Shown: piece by piece, positions 1-8,800 of the stretch
Position numbering within the stretch: position 1 is the first letter of the stretch
How the letters are laid out: every line of letters begins with the position of its first letter
Source: Mangrovibacterium diazotrophicum
GTDB taxonomy: Bacteria; Bacteroidota; Bacteroidia; Bacteroidales; Prolixibacteraceae
Assembly (NCBI RefSeq): GCF_003610535.1
Contig: NZ_RAPN01000001.1
Span: forward strand, 3,769,320-3,833,319
Reading direction: 5' to 3'
Length of the DNA: 64,000 nucleotides
Made by a program: the position numbers and the translations under genes
Notes under the pieces: generated by a model
What the model was told of the DNA's origin: nothing
Seen by the model: only the letters and a program-made list of their open reading frames with translations
The model's database searches: none

Positions 1-22
1 TTGTAACTCTTTGTTATTGTGT

Positions 23-68
23 GTGGAGAATATCGGAATCGAACCGATGACCTTTTGACTGCCAGTCA
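23..68. repeat. attL: left 46-bp direct repeat of the island
   Basis: These 46 bases are identical to 33106-33151, which is the 3' part of the intact tRNA-Ala(GGC) gene. Here the match stops inside the anticodon arm and is followed by unrelated AT-rich DNA, so this is a displaced tRNA end. The integrase gene begins about 150 bases inside. Bases 2-13 also match the tRNA terminator arm near 33086-33097, consistent with this being the original chromosomal flank. Confidence 0.9.
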
Positions 69-181
69 TAAAAAATCGTATTTTTTTGATTTCTTTTAGT
101 TTTCTATGTTTGCACAATGCGCTGTTGTACAGTGTTATACCTGCTTATTTTTTCTTTTTATATTATGATTTATTCGAAGTT

Positions 182-219
182 TGTGTGTACATTTGTGTGT
201 ATAAAAATGAATTGTACAC
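182..219 (+). promoter_or_regulatory. Integrase leader with end-specific repeat and inverted repeat
   Basis: Bases 182-208 match 33037-33063 at 26 of 27 positions and in the same orientation, so the same motif sits just inside both ends of the island. The copy here abuts the integrase start codon. Within it TGTGTAC (184-190) is inverted as GTACACA (214-220), overlapping the ATG. A further GTAC core lies at 127-130. Arm-type binding sites for the integrase, or an autoregulatory operator, are plausible; this is inference. Confidence 0.5.
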
Positions 220-1473
220 ATGGGAAGAAAGAAGCCTGATATAGCGACTGCAATCATTTTGGAGAAACGAGTGACAGATAAAGATGGATTGCATCCCGTA
301 AAATTAAGAATAACCTACCAAAGAAGACGTAAGTATTATGCCGTAAAGGGCGAGCATTATAGTGTTGATGGATTCACTGCAGTGACAAGCCCTGTGGGGA
401 GGGGAAAAAACAAGGAAAAACGAAAAACACTCGAAGCAATTGAAAATCGGGCGATCGAGATCATCGACGATGTTCTTGTCAATTTCAGTTTCGAGGCATT
501 TGAAAGAGAGTATTTAAGTCATAAAGTAAGAAATAGTACTGTCGCAGATTTTTTTGAGGATAAAACGAAAGAACTTGATGAAGCAAACAAGGTTCAGACT
601 GCGATACTCTATCGGTCAACTTTGATCAGTCTCTTGAAATTTGACAAGAAAATCACATTTCAGAAAATTACGCCTGGCTATCTTGAAAAATACCAAAAGT
701 GGATGATCGAACAAGAGAATTCATATACCACTATTGGAATGTATATGCGCAACCTAAAGCATATTGTCAATAGAGCAATTGACGCAAGAATCATTGGAGA
801 TTATCCTTTTGGCGATCCTAAAAAGGGGAAATATAAAATACCCGGAGGGAAGAATAAGAAAAAGGCTCTGACTTTGAAGGATATTGAAAAGCTTTTTAGT
901 TATACCCCGACGGATAAAAATGAGTACCTGGCTTTGAATTATTGGATTTTGAGCTATTTGTCAAATGGGATGAATATGGTTGACATTGCGAACCTCAGAT
1001 ACAAGGATTTGAAGGGTGATAACATTGAATTTATTAGGCATAAGACTCGGGATACGTCGAAAGAAGTTCCGGTTATTAGGGTGTATCGTCTCAAAGAAAT
1101 AGACGCAATTATCAAAAAGCTTGGTAATTCTGATCGGTCAAAGGATAATTACATATTTCCCATCTTTTTGAAGGGGGACGATGGGATAACTAAACACAAG
1201 AAGCTTCAGCAGCATATTAAGCAGACAAATAAATATATTCGCAGAATAGCTGAGAACGTAGGGATTGCAACCGAAATAACGACGTATTGGGCAAGGCACT
1301 CCTATAGCACCATTCTCAAGCGTTCCGGCGCTCCTATTGAATTTATCAGTGAGCAGCTAGGGCATCAAAGTACTAAAATCACAAGGCATTATCTGGATAG
1401 TTTTGAAGATGAACACAGAGAAAGATTTTCTACCATTTTACTTCCTCAAACTGATGGAACAAAGTCTGTTTAG
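220..1473 (+). CDS. Tyrosine recombinase (integrase) of the island
   Basis: Site-specific recombinase expected to integrate and excise the island at the tRNA-Ala gene. Residues 1-100 resemble the arm-binding domain of Bacteroidota integrases, about 105-200 the core-binding SAM-like domain, and 215-410 the catalytic domain. Visible active-site residues are Lys275, Arg359 and His360 (ARHS), His382 (LGH) and the nucleophile Tyr391 (HYLDSF). Two canonical positions differ: the first Arg appears to be Asn249 (SNGMN), and the first His of HxxR is Tyr356 (YWAR). To my recollection both substitutions occur in a branch of Bacteroidota integrases, so they need not mean inactivity. The gene is the first in the island, reading inward. 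The ATG at 220 overlaps a GTACACA half-site. Length (417 aa) is normal for the family. Confidence 0.93.
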   Translation: MGRKKPDIATAIILEKRVTDKDGLHPVKLRITYQRRRKYYAVKGEHYSVDGFTAVTSPVGRGKNKEKRKTLEAIENRAIEIIDDVLVNFSFEAFEREYLSHKVRNSTVADFFEDKTKELDEANKVQTAILYRSTLISLLKFDKKITFQKITPGYLEKYQKWMIEQENSYTTIGMYMRNLKHIVNRAIDARIIGDYPFGDPKKGKYKIPGGKNKKKALTLKDIEKLFSYTPTDKNEYLALNYWILSYLSNGMNMVDIANLRYKDLKGDNIEFIRHKTRDTSKEVPVIRVYRLKEIDAIIKKLGNSDRSKDNYIFPIFLKGDDGITKHKKLQQHIKQTNKYIRRIAENVGIATEITTYWARHSYSTILKRSGAPIEFISEQLGHQSTKITRHYLDSFEDEHRERFSTILLPQTDGTKSV

Positions 1474-1681
1474 TTAAGAGAGCACTATCAATAGCCGGTA
1501 GAAAGACAAGAAGTAAGAATCTTGACTCGCAGTATCTCAATAATTTGATGGAGACAAATCCGGAAACAGGCCCGCTGGCACTTGTTCCCGGTTGCATTTT
1601 TAACTATAAATCCAAGGCTAAAATACGTATTTATCGTTTGCTCGTAGCGCAATTCATATTTTCAAAAGAAGAAAAACGGCA

Positions 1682-1832
1682 AAAAAGAAGAAAAGTCTCC
1701 GGTCAGCGCTCCGCTGGAAAAACAAGACTGTTCTGCCAGCAAATGAGAAATACGATAATATTGAATGAAACGGGCAGCAGAACACTTGTCTTGGTCTTGT
1801 CTGTCCCCAAAGGCGGAGGGCTAATTTTATTT
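1682..1832 (+). ncRNA. Conserved structured non-coding motif, copy A
   Basis: This segment is homologous to 23051-23205. Shared blocks keep almost the same spacing: an A/G-rich 17-mer (1682-1698), GCTG...AAAA..CAA.ACTGTTCT around 1713-1734, CTTGGTCTT (1790-1798) and GCTAATTT (1820-1827). TGTTCTG (1729-1735) pairs with CAGAACA (1778-1784); in the other copy the same arms differ but still pair. CAGCG/CGCTG around 1704-1716 forms a small hairpin. An open frame of 105 codons spans it, but copy B breaks that frame early, so a structured RNA or DNA element fits better than a protein. The strand of transcription is unknown. Confidence 0.5.
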
Positions 1833-1951
1833 TTATTGTTTTTAAGGCGGTTCCCTTTATAACTACATGAATTGATGAAAATTCCTTTGAAAAATTATTT
1901 TTAAAATTTGTATTTATTGTAAATTAGAGCTTAACAACTAATCAACTAGCT

Positions 1952-2062
1952 ATGCATACTATTCCCCGCGAAATCAATAACCATATTGGGCTTCCGGCTC
2001 AAGACTCAACACAGTCTGAAAGTTTTTCCGATATCCAGAAAAAGTATAGAGGAAATTTATAG
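1952..2062 (+). CDS. Possible 36-residue small protein
   Basis: An ATG-started frame of 36 codons ends in TAG. The predicted peptide is polar, begins MHTIPREINN and ends KKYRGNL, with no signal peptide, membrane segment or family that I recognise. A weak TTTG/TATTTATTG promoter-like arrangement occurs near 1908-1920. It could be the surviving start of a larger gene or a chance frame. There is no direct support beyond the open frame. Confidence 0.25.
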   Translation: MHTIPREINNHIGLPAQDSTQSESFSDIQKKYRGNL

Positions 2063-2160
2063 GCATGTAAGTACAAGATCTCTGGCAAAAATTAAAAGAC
2101 CACCGGACAAATTTTAAATTTTTTGCAGTTCAATTTTGATAGAAACTTTCACCTAAGAAA

Positions 2161-2664
2161 ATGACAGAGCTTCAAGTAATGACTTTTATAAGTGAAATTG
2201 TGCTCCAAACAAAAATAGCACAAAGGGCGGCTGAGCGTTTACAAGTTACACAGAGAGAATTTGACAGAATCGAAGTGTGGTGTTCTATTCAGTCTATTCT
2301 TGTTGCTGCGGGAAATGTGTCCAAAATCCTTTGGCCAGGCAAAGAATATGTGCTACGTGGAGAAAGATTGCGGCAAATACTCAAAGTAGAAAACGGTAAT
2401 CCTCTTTCGAATCGTAAGTTTCGTAACCATTTCGAGCACTATGATGAACGAATTGAAGAATGGTTTGAAAAACATTCTTCCGCTGTTTATTCTGATTTGG
2501 CAATGAATCCAACCCTTTGGGGCAACATGGCTTCCCATGCTCACCGGGGATATAATTCCTGTAATAATACTCTGGTATTTAGAGGAGAAACGTTAGATTT
2601 GAATGTAATATTGAAGGCATTGGAAGAGCTCAGAGATAGTTGTAAGCCATTTGCATTGCCCTAA
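2161..2664 (+). CDS. Small HEPN-like protein
   Basis: A predicted all-helical protein of 167 residues. Arg88-Asn89-...-His93 (RNHFEH) fits the R-x4-6-H signature of HEPN domains, many of which are ribonuclease toxins or RNA-binding parts of defence and toxin-antitoxin systems. The spacing and the helical flanks (FDRIEVWCSIQS before, YDERIEEWFEKH after) agree with this, but the match rests on a short motif. No nucleotidyltransferase antitoxin (MNT) gene lies immediately beside it; the next gene is a convergent XRE regulator. It begins at an ATG after a long AT-rich leader, so it is probably expressed alone. An ordinary helical protein with a chance motif remains possible. Confidence 0.6.
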   Translation: MTELQVMTFISEIVLQTKIAQRAAERLQVTQREFDRIEVWCSIQSILVAAGNVSKILWPGKEYVLRGERLRQILKVENGNPLSNRKFRNHFEHYDERIEEWFEKHSSAVYSDLAMNPTLWGNMASHAHRGYNSCNNTLVFRGETLDLNVILKALEELRDSCKPFALP

Positions 2665-2896
2665 AATGGGAAATATTGAAATTGACCCTTGGAAAATTAC
2701 ACGTCCGGATAGTTCGAAATTTTGTATTTTGACGACACTACAACTTTAGTAGCGAGAAATTTATCTATTGATGTGATCGAAAACTAACAAATTTTCTCAC
2801 TGTCATTAAGCCCATTTATTGTCGGCAACATTGAAGACAAAGACACAGCGAAGATTCCGGAGGCATTTGTAAAATTAATAGGATCACAAACTATTA

Positions 2897-3307
2897 CTAT
2901 TTCTCGTTCAATAACTTTTCCAGTCGTTCCATCATCTCATCTTTTTCCTTTAGCATGCGCTCGTAAAGAGCTATTTTCTCTTCGTGGAGCTTAATGATTT
3001 GGTCGATGGGGCTTACGTTAGAATTGTAGTTGATCGCAATAGCGCCGTTGTCAAAATTATCAAATGAATTGGAGATGATGTTGACAGCTTGCTCTTCGTC
3101 AAAATTCTGAAAAGCCTCTACCGGGATTTTCAAGGTGTTGGAGATCTGCTGCAAAAGCGGAAGCTCGATAGTTTCTTTTTGTTCCAGGAGCGAAATTTTT
3201 TTCTGGTTCCAGCCTTCACCAAGCTCATACGCAAGCGCGTCTTGTTTGATACCGAGCATCTCGCGGAACCGTTTCACATTGCGACCTTCATGTACTTTAC
3301 CTTCCAT
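2897..3307 (-). CDS. XRE-family transcriptional regulator with coiled-coil tail
   Basis: DNA-binding protein of 136 residues. A Cro/C1-type helix-turn-helix occupies about residues 7-65 (RFREMLGIKQDALAYELG followed by KKISLLEQ). Residues 100-136 are charged and heptad-like (LHEEKIALYERMLKEKDEMMERL), suggesting a dimerising coiled coil. Proteins of this layout are frequent in Bacteroidota accessory DNA, where they often act as local repressors. It is convergent with the HEPN-like gene and divergent from the 536-residue gene at 3578, so it could regulate the latter from the 270-base space between them. The target is inference; the fold assignment is solid. Confidence 0.85.
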   Translation of the reverse strand: MEGKVHEGRNVKRFREMLGIKQDALAYELGEGWNQKKISLLEQKETIELPLLQQISNTLKIPVEAFQNFDEEQAVNIISNSFDNFDNGAIAINYNSNVSPIDQIIKLHEEKIALYERMLKEKDEMMERLEKLLNEK

Positions 3308-3577
3308 AGCTTCTGGATTTTTGCATTCAATTCAAAGATAAAACAATTTTGATTAACTAAAGGAAACGCTCGCGCCAAACAGCGAAGGTAAAATATCCCA
3401 TGCAGGGCTATGGGGTTTATTACCGGCAAAGGCAAAGGATTACAGTTTATATAGAGTCAATGAGTCTTCACAATCATCAGGGGAGCGGGTGATATCGGTA
3501 TATTATATCCACTGTCCGAATTGAATATGCCTAAGGGGTGATTGAAATTTGTGTTGTAACCTTCAAAATTGCGACAC

Positions 3578-5179
3578 ATGAAAACAGTACCAAGCCCCGA
3601 ATTTGCTACGCTGGCAGATAAAGTACTTCAAGAAAGACTGCTACAGCTAGTCCGTGAATTTCAGATTAGCTACGTTTTTTTTGAACAGACTAACAGTCTA
3701 ACACCGTCGCATCTTATCATTGTAACATCTAAGCAAAAGGACATTCTAACAATTCAGTCCCGGAAGTGGATTCGGTGTTGCAACGCTTCAGCTAATGTGC
3801 TGATTCATGTTACAAGTCAAACAAGAATGGACTTTGAATTAAAAGCAGGTAACCCGTTTTTTTCGAGTTATTGTCGAAGGTCAGCTACCTTGTATCAGAA
3901 CCAGGAGGCAAAGGATTTGGAGGACTTTGATCGGAAATTATTTAAAAAGAGGTTCACTGGATTCAAAAATAAGTACTACCACGACAGGGATATCCTGTTG
4001 TCCGAAGCTGTACGCTTTCAAAAGGTTGATTCTCTGACGGGATTATTTATGACCTACCTTTCTGTTTTTGAGTTTGATGTTAGGTACCTGGAGGCTTTGC
4101 ATATTGGGCAGTGTTTTGTGTCTGACATTCTACACGAGCGGATTAGGCGCCTAGCTCGGTTTTTCCCCGAGATCGAAAAACTATTTGTGAAAAAGAATGG
4201 GGAAGAGTACTACCTAATTTTAGAACTGGAAAAAGCAAAAGAGGTAGGAGAATTTGGAGATGAAATCCGGCTAAATGAAAAGTTAGTTAACAGCGTCGTC
4301 GAAATAGAAAATCGGCTTAGCGAGCTGGTTTCTTCCCGCTTTAAAGATCTTAAAACGAAGCTAAAGGCTGACACTGCCCGCGGCACTGTGACCGTTGTAT
4401 CCGAAAGCAACGGCGAAGACAAAGAGCTGCAGGAGATAGTGTCTCAAATCCTGAGTATTCGGATGGTTGAAGAAATCTACTGCTTTCACCGGACCACAAA
4501 TCACCAGTCGACCACTTATTTTTTTCTTTTCGTTGGAGAAGGTCTGGGAAGAGAAGTTCTTGGTCGAATTCAGCAATCGGTACAATCAAAGTCAGAGGAA
4601 AAATGTGAGCTTATTCTAATTGGTCATAGCAGAGCTTGGATACAAACTAACTTGTATTCTTACCAGTCCTTCTTTCAAAAGGTAATGACTCTTGAAAACC
4701 TGGTATTTCAATCTCGAAACAATCTTCCAGCAATTCATTGGGAAAATCCACACACCCCTGAATATCCCGATCTGGAGTATTACTATCTATCAGCAACAAA
4801 ACTTACAGAGCAGTATTTCGCACTACGGAAGAATTCAGATAACTCAAACTTCGAAGGACTGGAGAGTCTTTTTAGTCAGTCAGTTACTAGAATGCTTCGC
4901 ACTTTTGTTTTTGCCGGGCTAAGTTATCTTCCAAATTACTTGCCAGCTAGAAGCCTATGGCATCTATGCGTGTATGCATCGCCAAAACTAGAAAAGCTGG
5001 AGTATCTGTTTGAAAAGCTAAGTGGAGAGAGCTTCTTTAAAGAGGTAGACTACTACCGTCGGTTTTATCACAAGCTCTCCCGAATGACCGAGGAGAAGCT
5101 TGAAGTGACGGATGAGATTTTGAAATCGATGAAACAATATTTAGAAACGGTTTGTGCTCGATTAATTTGTATACGTTAA
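3578..5179 (+). CDS. Large protein of unknown function, accessory
   Basis: I do not recognise a characterised family. The protein (about 533 residues from the ATG at 3578; a TTG at 3569 would add three) is soluble, Leu/Phe/Tyr-rich and without signal peptide or membrane segments. Residues 1-110 and about 290-390 look like two related alpha/beta units with beta-rich stretches (HLIIVTSKQKDILTIQ; YFFLFVGEGLG). Each is followed by a mainly helical unit, about 120-260 (LTGLFMTYLSVFEFD) and 410-533 (YYYLSATKLTEQYFA). This could be a duplicated, degenerate nucleotidyltransferase-like plus HEPN-like arrangement, which is speculative. No intact GS...DxD nucleotidyltransferase motif is visible. It ends 11 bases from the convergent defence operon and starts opposite an XRE regulator, a setting that fits a defence or regulatory role. 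Confidence 0.75.
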   Translation: MKTVPSPEFATLADKVLQERLLQLVREFQISYVFFEQTNSLTPSHLIIVTSKQKDILTIQSRKWIRCCNASANVLIHVTSQTRMDFELKAGNPFFSSYCRRSATLYQNQEAKDLEDFDRKLFKKRFTGFKNKYYHDRDILLSEAVRFQKVDSLTGLFMTYLSVFEFDVRYLEALHIGQCFVSDILHERIRRLARFFPEIEKLFVKKNGEEYYLILELEKAKEVGEFGDEIRLNEKLVNSVVEIENRLSELVSSRFKDLKTKLKADTARGTVTVVSESNGEDKELQEIVSQILSIRMVEEIYCFHRTTNHQSTTYFFLFVGEGLGREVLGRIQQSVQSKSEEKCELILIGHSRAWIQTNLYSYQSFFQKVMTLENLVFQSRNNLPAIHWENPHTPEYPDLEYYYLSATKLTEQYFALRKNSDNSNFEGLESLFSQSVTRMLRTFVFAGLSYLPNYLPARSLWHLCVYASPKLEKLEYLFEKLSGESFFKEVDYYRRFYHKLSRMTEEKLEVTDEILKSMKQYLETVCARLICIR

Positions 5180-5190
5180 TATGGCGTCAT

Positions 5191-5889
5191 TTAAACGATA
5201 AACTCATTTAGCTCATGCTTTAGCAACCCCCAGTTGGGGATATGGGCGTCCAGAATTGCCGTAAAACGTGAATTGTGGAGTCTCTCAATCAGGTGGGTCA
5301 TTTCGTGGGCAACGATATATTCGATGCAATGCGTTGGTTTTTTGATTAGTTCCAGATTGAAAATCAGGCGTTGGGTCTTGTGATTACAACTACCCCACAT
5401 TGTCTTCATCTGTTTTATTTCCCAATGTTTTGCTTTCACTTGAAGTATTTCTTCCCATTTCTCGATCAACGGAGGAAGTGTGGCTTTCAATTCATTTCGG
5501 TACCATTCACGTAAAACCTCAGCTCGTTTTTCCGAATCAGAGCCACTACGTACGTGCAGATTGATAAATTGTGTGCCACTTAACGACACTGTAGGAGGAG
5601 CCTGCTGGTAGACTACATTCAATCGGTAACGTATACCTTTATAATAATGGTTTTCACCTGAAACATATTCTCGTTTGGTTTGACGAGCTTGGTTGTGAAT
5701 CATTTCGATGCGCTTGTTTATCCAACTCAGTTTTGATATAATGTATAGTCGGATAGAGTCCTTTTGCATATTTGTTGGCGCCGATATATGTATCCTTGCG
5801 TCGGGAGGATAAACCGTTAGATGGATGTTTTTAATCTCTTTCCATTCAACTTCAACCGAAATTTTATTGACAGTAATTATCTCCATCAA
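5191..5889 (-). CDS. YgjP/SprT-type zinc metallopeptidase
   Basis: Predicted cytoplasmic zinc metalloprotease of 232 residues, related to the YgjP (DUF45, M48-like) group. The zinc motif HExxH is present as HEMTH near residue 196, followed by NSRF, which resembles the family's distal segment. Upstream features typical of the family include a Trp-Gly-Ser-Cys stretch (MWGSCNHKTQ) and a beta-rich N-terminal half. It is the last gene of the defence operon and overlaps the end of hsdR by four bases, so translation is coupled. YgjP-type genes are known neighbours of type I restriction loci, but their substrate is unknown. Proteolytic control of HsdR is an attractive inference, by analogy with ClpXP-mediated restriction alleviation in enterobacteria. 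Confidence 0.85.
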   Translation of the reverse strand: MMEIITVNKISVEVEWKEIKNIHLTVYPPDARIHISAPTNMQKDSIRLYIISKLSWINKRIEMIHNQARQTKREYVSGENHYYKGIRYRLNVVYQQAPPTVSLSGTQFINLHVRSGSDSEKRAEVLREWYRNELKATLPPLIEKWEEILQVKAKHWEIKQMKTMWGSCNHKTQRLIFNLELIKKPTHCIEYIVAHEMTHLIERLHNSRFTAILDAHIPNWGLLKHELNEFIV

Positions 5890-8800
5890 TATTCTTTTTG
5901 AGCAATAATTATACCCATAACTTCACGCACCTTCTCATCACGATTATCCGATAGTACCTTCTTAACTGCGTTTCTGACCTGCTTCATTTTCTGAGGAACG
6001 TCATTGTTTCTCCATCCATGTTTAGCATAGTTTACCACTGCCTCGTGAACTGCTAAAGCCAGTTCTTCATTTTTTTCGAGGTTGTCGTATAGTGCTTGTT
6101 TTCCTGAAGTATTGATTGTCGTTGGGTATTTCTTTTTCGTTTTTCCTCTTACTTCTCTGATTTTTTCAATCATCCTGTCAATCATCTCCTTGTAGGAAAT
6201 TTTATCCGCTTGTTGGTCAAGAATAAGTTGGTTCAGTAATTCCGAAATCTTATCGAAATAGGCAGGGTTGTTGGGCCGCTCGTTGATAATCATTTTGCGC
6301 ATGTTGGCAACAAGCGTTTCGGCTACCGAGCGTTGATTATTCTTTATGTCACTTGGTAATTTGTCAATTGCGCCCTCTCCTTCCAGATCAATCAGTTCAA
6401 GAAACGAAATATCTTCGAGTTTGAAGATTCCTTCACTATCTTCTGCACGTACGTAGTTGTCAATTAATTGACGCATGGCGGGGTCGTAGAATTTCAAATC
6501 CAGTGCGTCTCCACTTTTTAATTTAATTTCATCTTTCAGGTCGTTGTAGAAATCGACCTGTTTTTTTAATTCCGCGGCTTCAGAAGGACTGTATCCAGCA
6601 TTTGCCATATCATTGGCAATGTCAATATATCTCCGAACAAGGGTTCCGACAAGTTTATAGAGCTTTTCCCGTTTTTCCGCATTGATTTCACATTCCACGC
6701 TTTGTTCTTCAGGCACGGTGCTTTCCCGATATACAAAGTATGCAAAGAAACCTTCTCGCGTTTGTGGATCAACGACTTCACAAAGCGTAACAACAGCTTG
6801 CAAGGCGTCTTCAAATCCTTTGCGACCTTCAGTTAGTCGATTAGTCAGTAATTTTGATATGTCTTCTTTGTCGTAACCTTCAAAGGCTTCGGAAGTGTAA
6901 TCCTCAATGGCAGTACGGATACTACCGAATAAATCCTGGTAGTCGATGATATAGCCAAAATCTTTTTCTTCTGAATCTACTCTGTTAACTCGGCAAATGG
7001 CTTGAAAGAGATTATGGTCGCGCATCTTCTTGTCTACATATAAATAGGTTGCTGAAGGAGCATCAAACCCTGTTAGTAGTTTGTCTACAACTATCAATAA
7101 CTTCATGGAGCCCGGATGGTCTTTAAATTCATTTTTCGCCCATGCTTCAAACTGCTCTGGATTTTTATCACCCATCATCCGTTTGGTGATTTCATACTTT
7201 ATTTTTTCTTCGGTATCTCCGGCACCGGTTGCCTCGTCTTTTATATCAGAAGCATTCGCTTCGTAGCTGGTTACTACGGCACAATGTCCTTTCAAATCTG
7301 TATCCTGAAACAGTTCCCAGTAACGGCAAGCCTGATAAATACTGTCTGACACCAGCATCGCGTTTCCGTATCCGCATTGTAGCGCGCGTTTGGTGTCCAT
7401 GTCCTGGCAGATATCAGCCACAATACGTTGCATGCGTTCTTTGCTGCTAAATAGCTTTTCCATACGAGCCCAGCGGTCTTTCAGCAAAGCTTTAGCGACA
7501 TTGGATAAACCTCCGGTACGGTTTTCAAACCATTCATCTATCTTATTCTTGTTGCCGAGATATTGCGGTACATCTCTTGCTTCGTAACGAAGATCTAGAA
7601 CAACCCTGTCGTCAACTGCTTCATCAAATTTGTAGGTATGAATGTAGGTGCCGAACGTTTCGAGGGAGTTCTTTTTATCGGACTTCAATAAAGGTGTACC
7701 TGTAAAACCGATGAGCATTACAGATTCGCCCATGATTGCTTTCATCGCTTCGTGTAGCATCCCTCCTTGGGTTCGGTGACATTCATCCACAAACACAAAA
7801 ATATTTCCTTTGGGCCTGAAATTCAGCGGTAGTTTTTCCTGAACTTCTTTCAGATATTGTTCCACCGATTTGTTGGCTTTCTTTTTTCCCACTTCAGGCA
7901 AGTCGCTATCTGTTTTATTGCCGAATTTGTGTATCAAAGTACAAATTAACCAGGGATTTGCTTCGTCGAGCATTGAAATAAGCGATGCGCCAGATCTGGC
8001 CCGGGTGATGCTTTCATCCACTCCCTTGAACCCTGTTTCAATTTGTTCATCCAACTCATCACGGTCGGTAATCACCACAACGCGGGCATCGTCGACATTT
8101 TCGCGTATCCATTTGGCCAGCCAAATCATGGTTAGACTTTTCCCTGAACCCTGTGAGTGCCAGATGATACCACTGTCCTTTGTTCTTATACGCGGTTGTG
8201 CTGCCTGAATGGCGAAGTATTGGTTGGGACGGGCGGCTTTTTTGATGCCACCGTCAAAAATCAAGTAATCATGTATAAAGTCAAGCAAACGACTTTTATC
8301 GAAGAATTGCGTAATACTTCTATCCAGCTCATTCGGAATCGCTGGGTTCGGCTCTTTCCATCGTAACCAAAATTTTTCGGGTGTTTTTATTACACCATAA
8401 TGTAATCCTTCCGTATCGTTTCCAGCTAAAACCAGCTGTACTGTAGTATAGAACTGAGGTATAAATTCGTCGGATTGATTGTCCAGATTCTGTCTAATCC
8501 CATGGTGCACGGACACGGTACTGCGTTTCAGTTCAATAACAGCCAATGCAATTCCGTTAATGTAGACAACAAGGTCGGGACGTTTGGTATTACGGCCTTT
8601 TACTGTTACTTCTTCGGCTACATAGAAATCGTTCGCCAATGGATTTTTCCAATCGATCAGGTGAACGTACTTTTTATTTTCGGAAGCTTCTCCGCTGATA
8701 TTGACTCCGTAGCGAAGGAGGCCATACACTTCCTTGTTGGCATGATACAAACCAGCTGCAATGTTCCCGGCTGCCCGTTTCAACTGAGTGATGGCGCTAC

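Larger units (their letters stand above)
1474..2160. other. Intergenic region after the integrase
   Basis: This 687-base stretch holds copy A of the structured motif (about 1682-1832) and a small open frame of 36 codons at 1952-2062, listed separately. The rest is AT-rich. I see no tRNA, insertion sequence or convincing terminator in it. Confidence 0.6.

Noticed and set aside
1545..1862. 105-codon open frame after the integrase as a protein gene
   Set aside because: It overlaps the structured motif, whose second copy breaks the frame after about 20 codons while keeping base pairing; composition is not protein-like.
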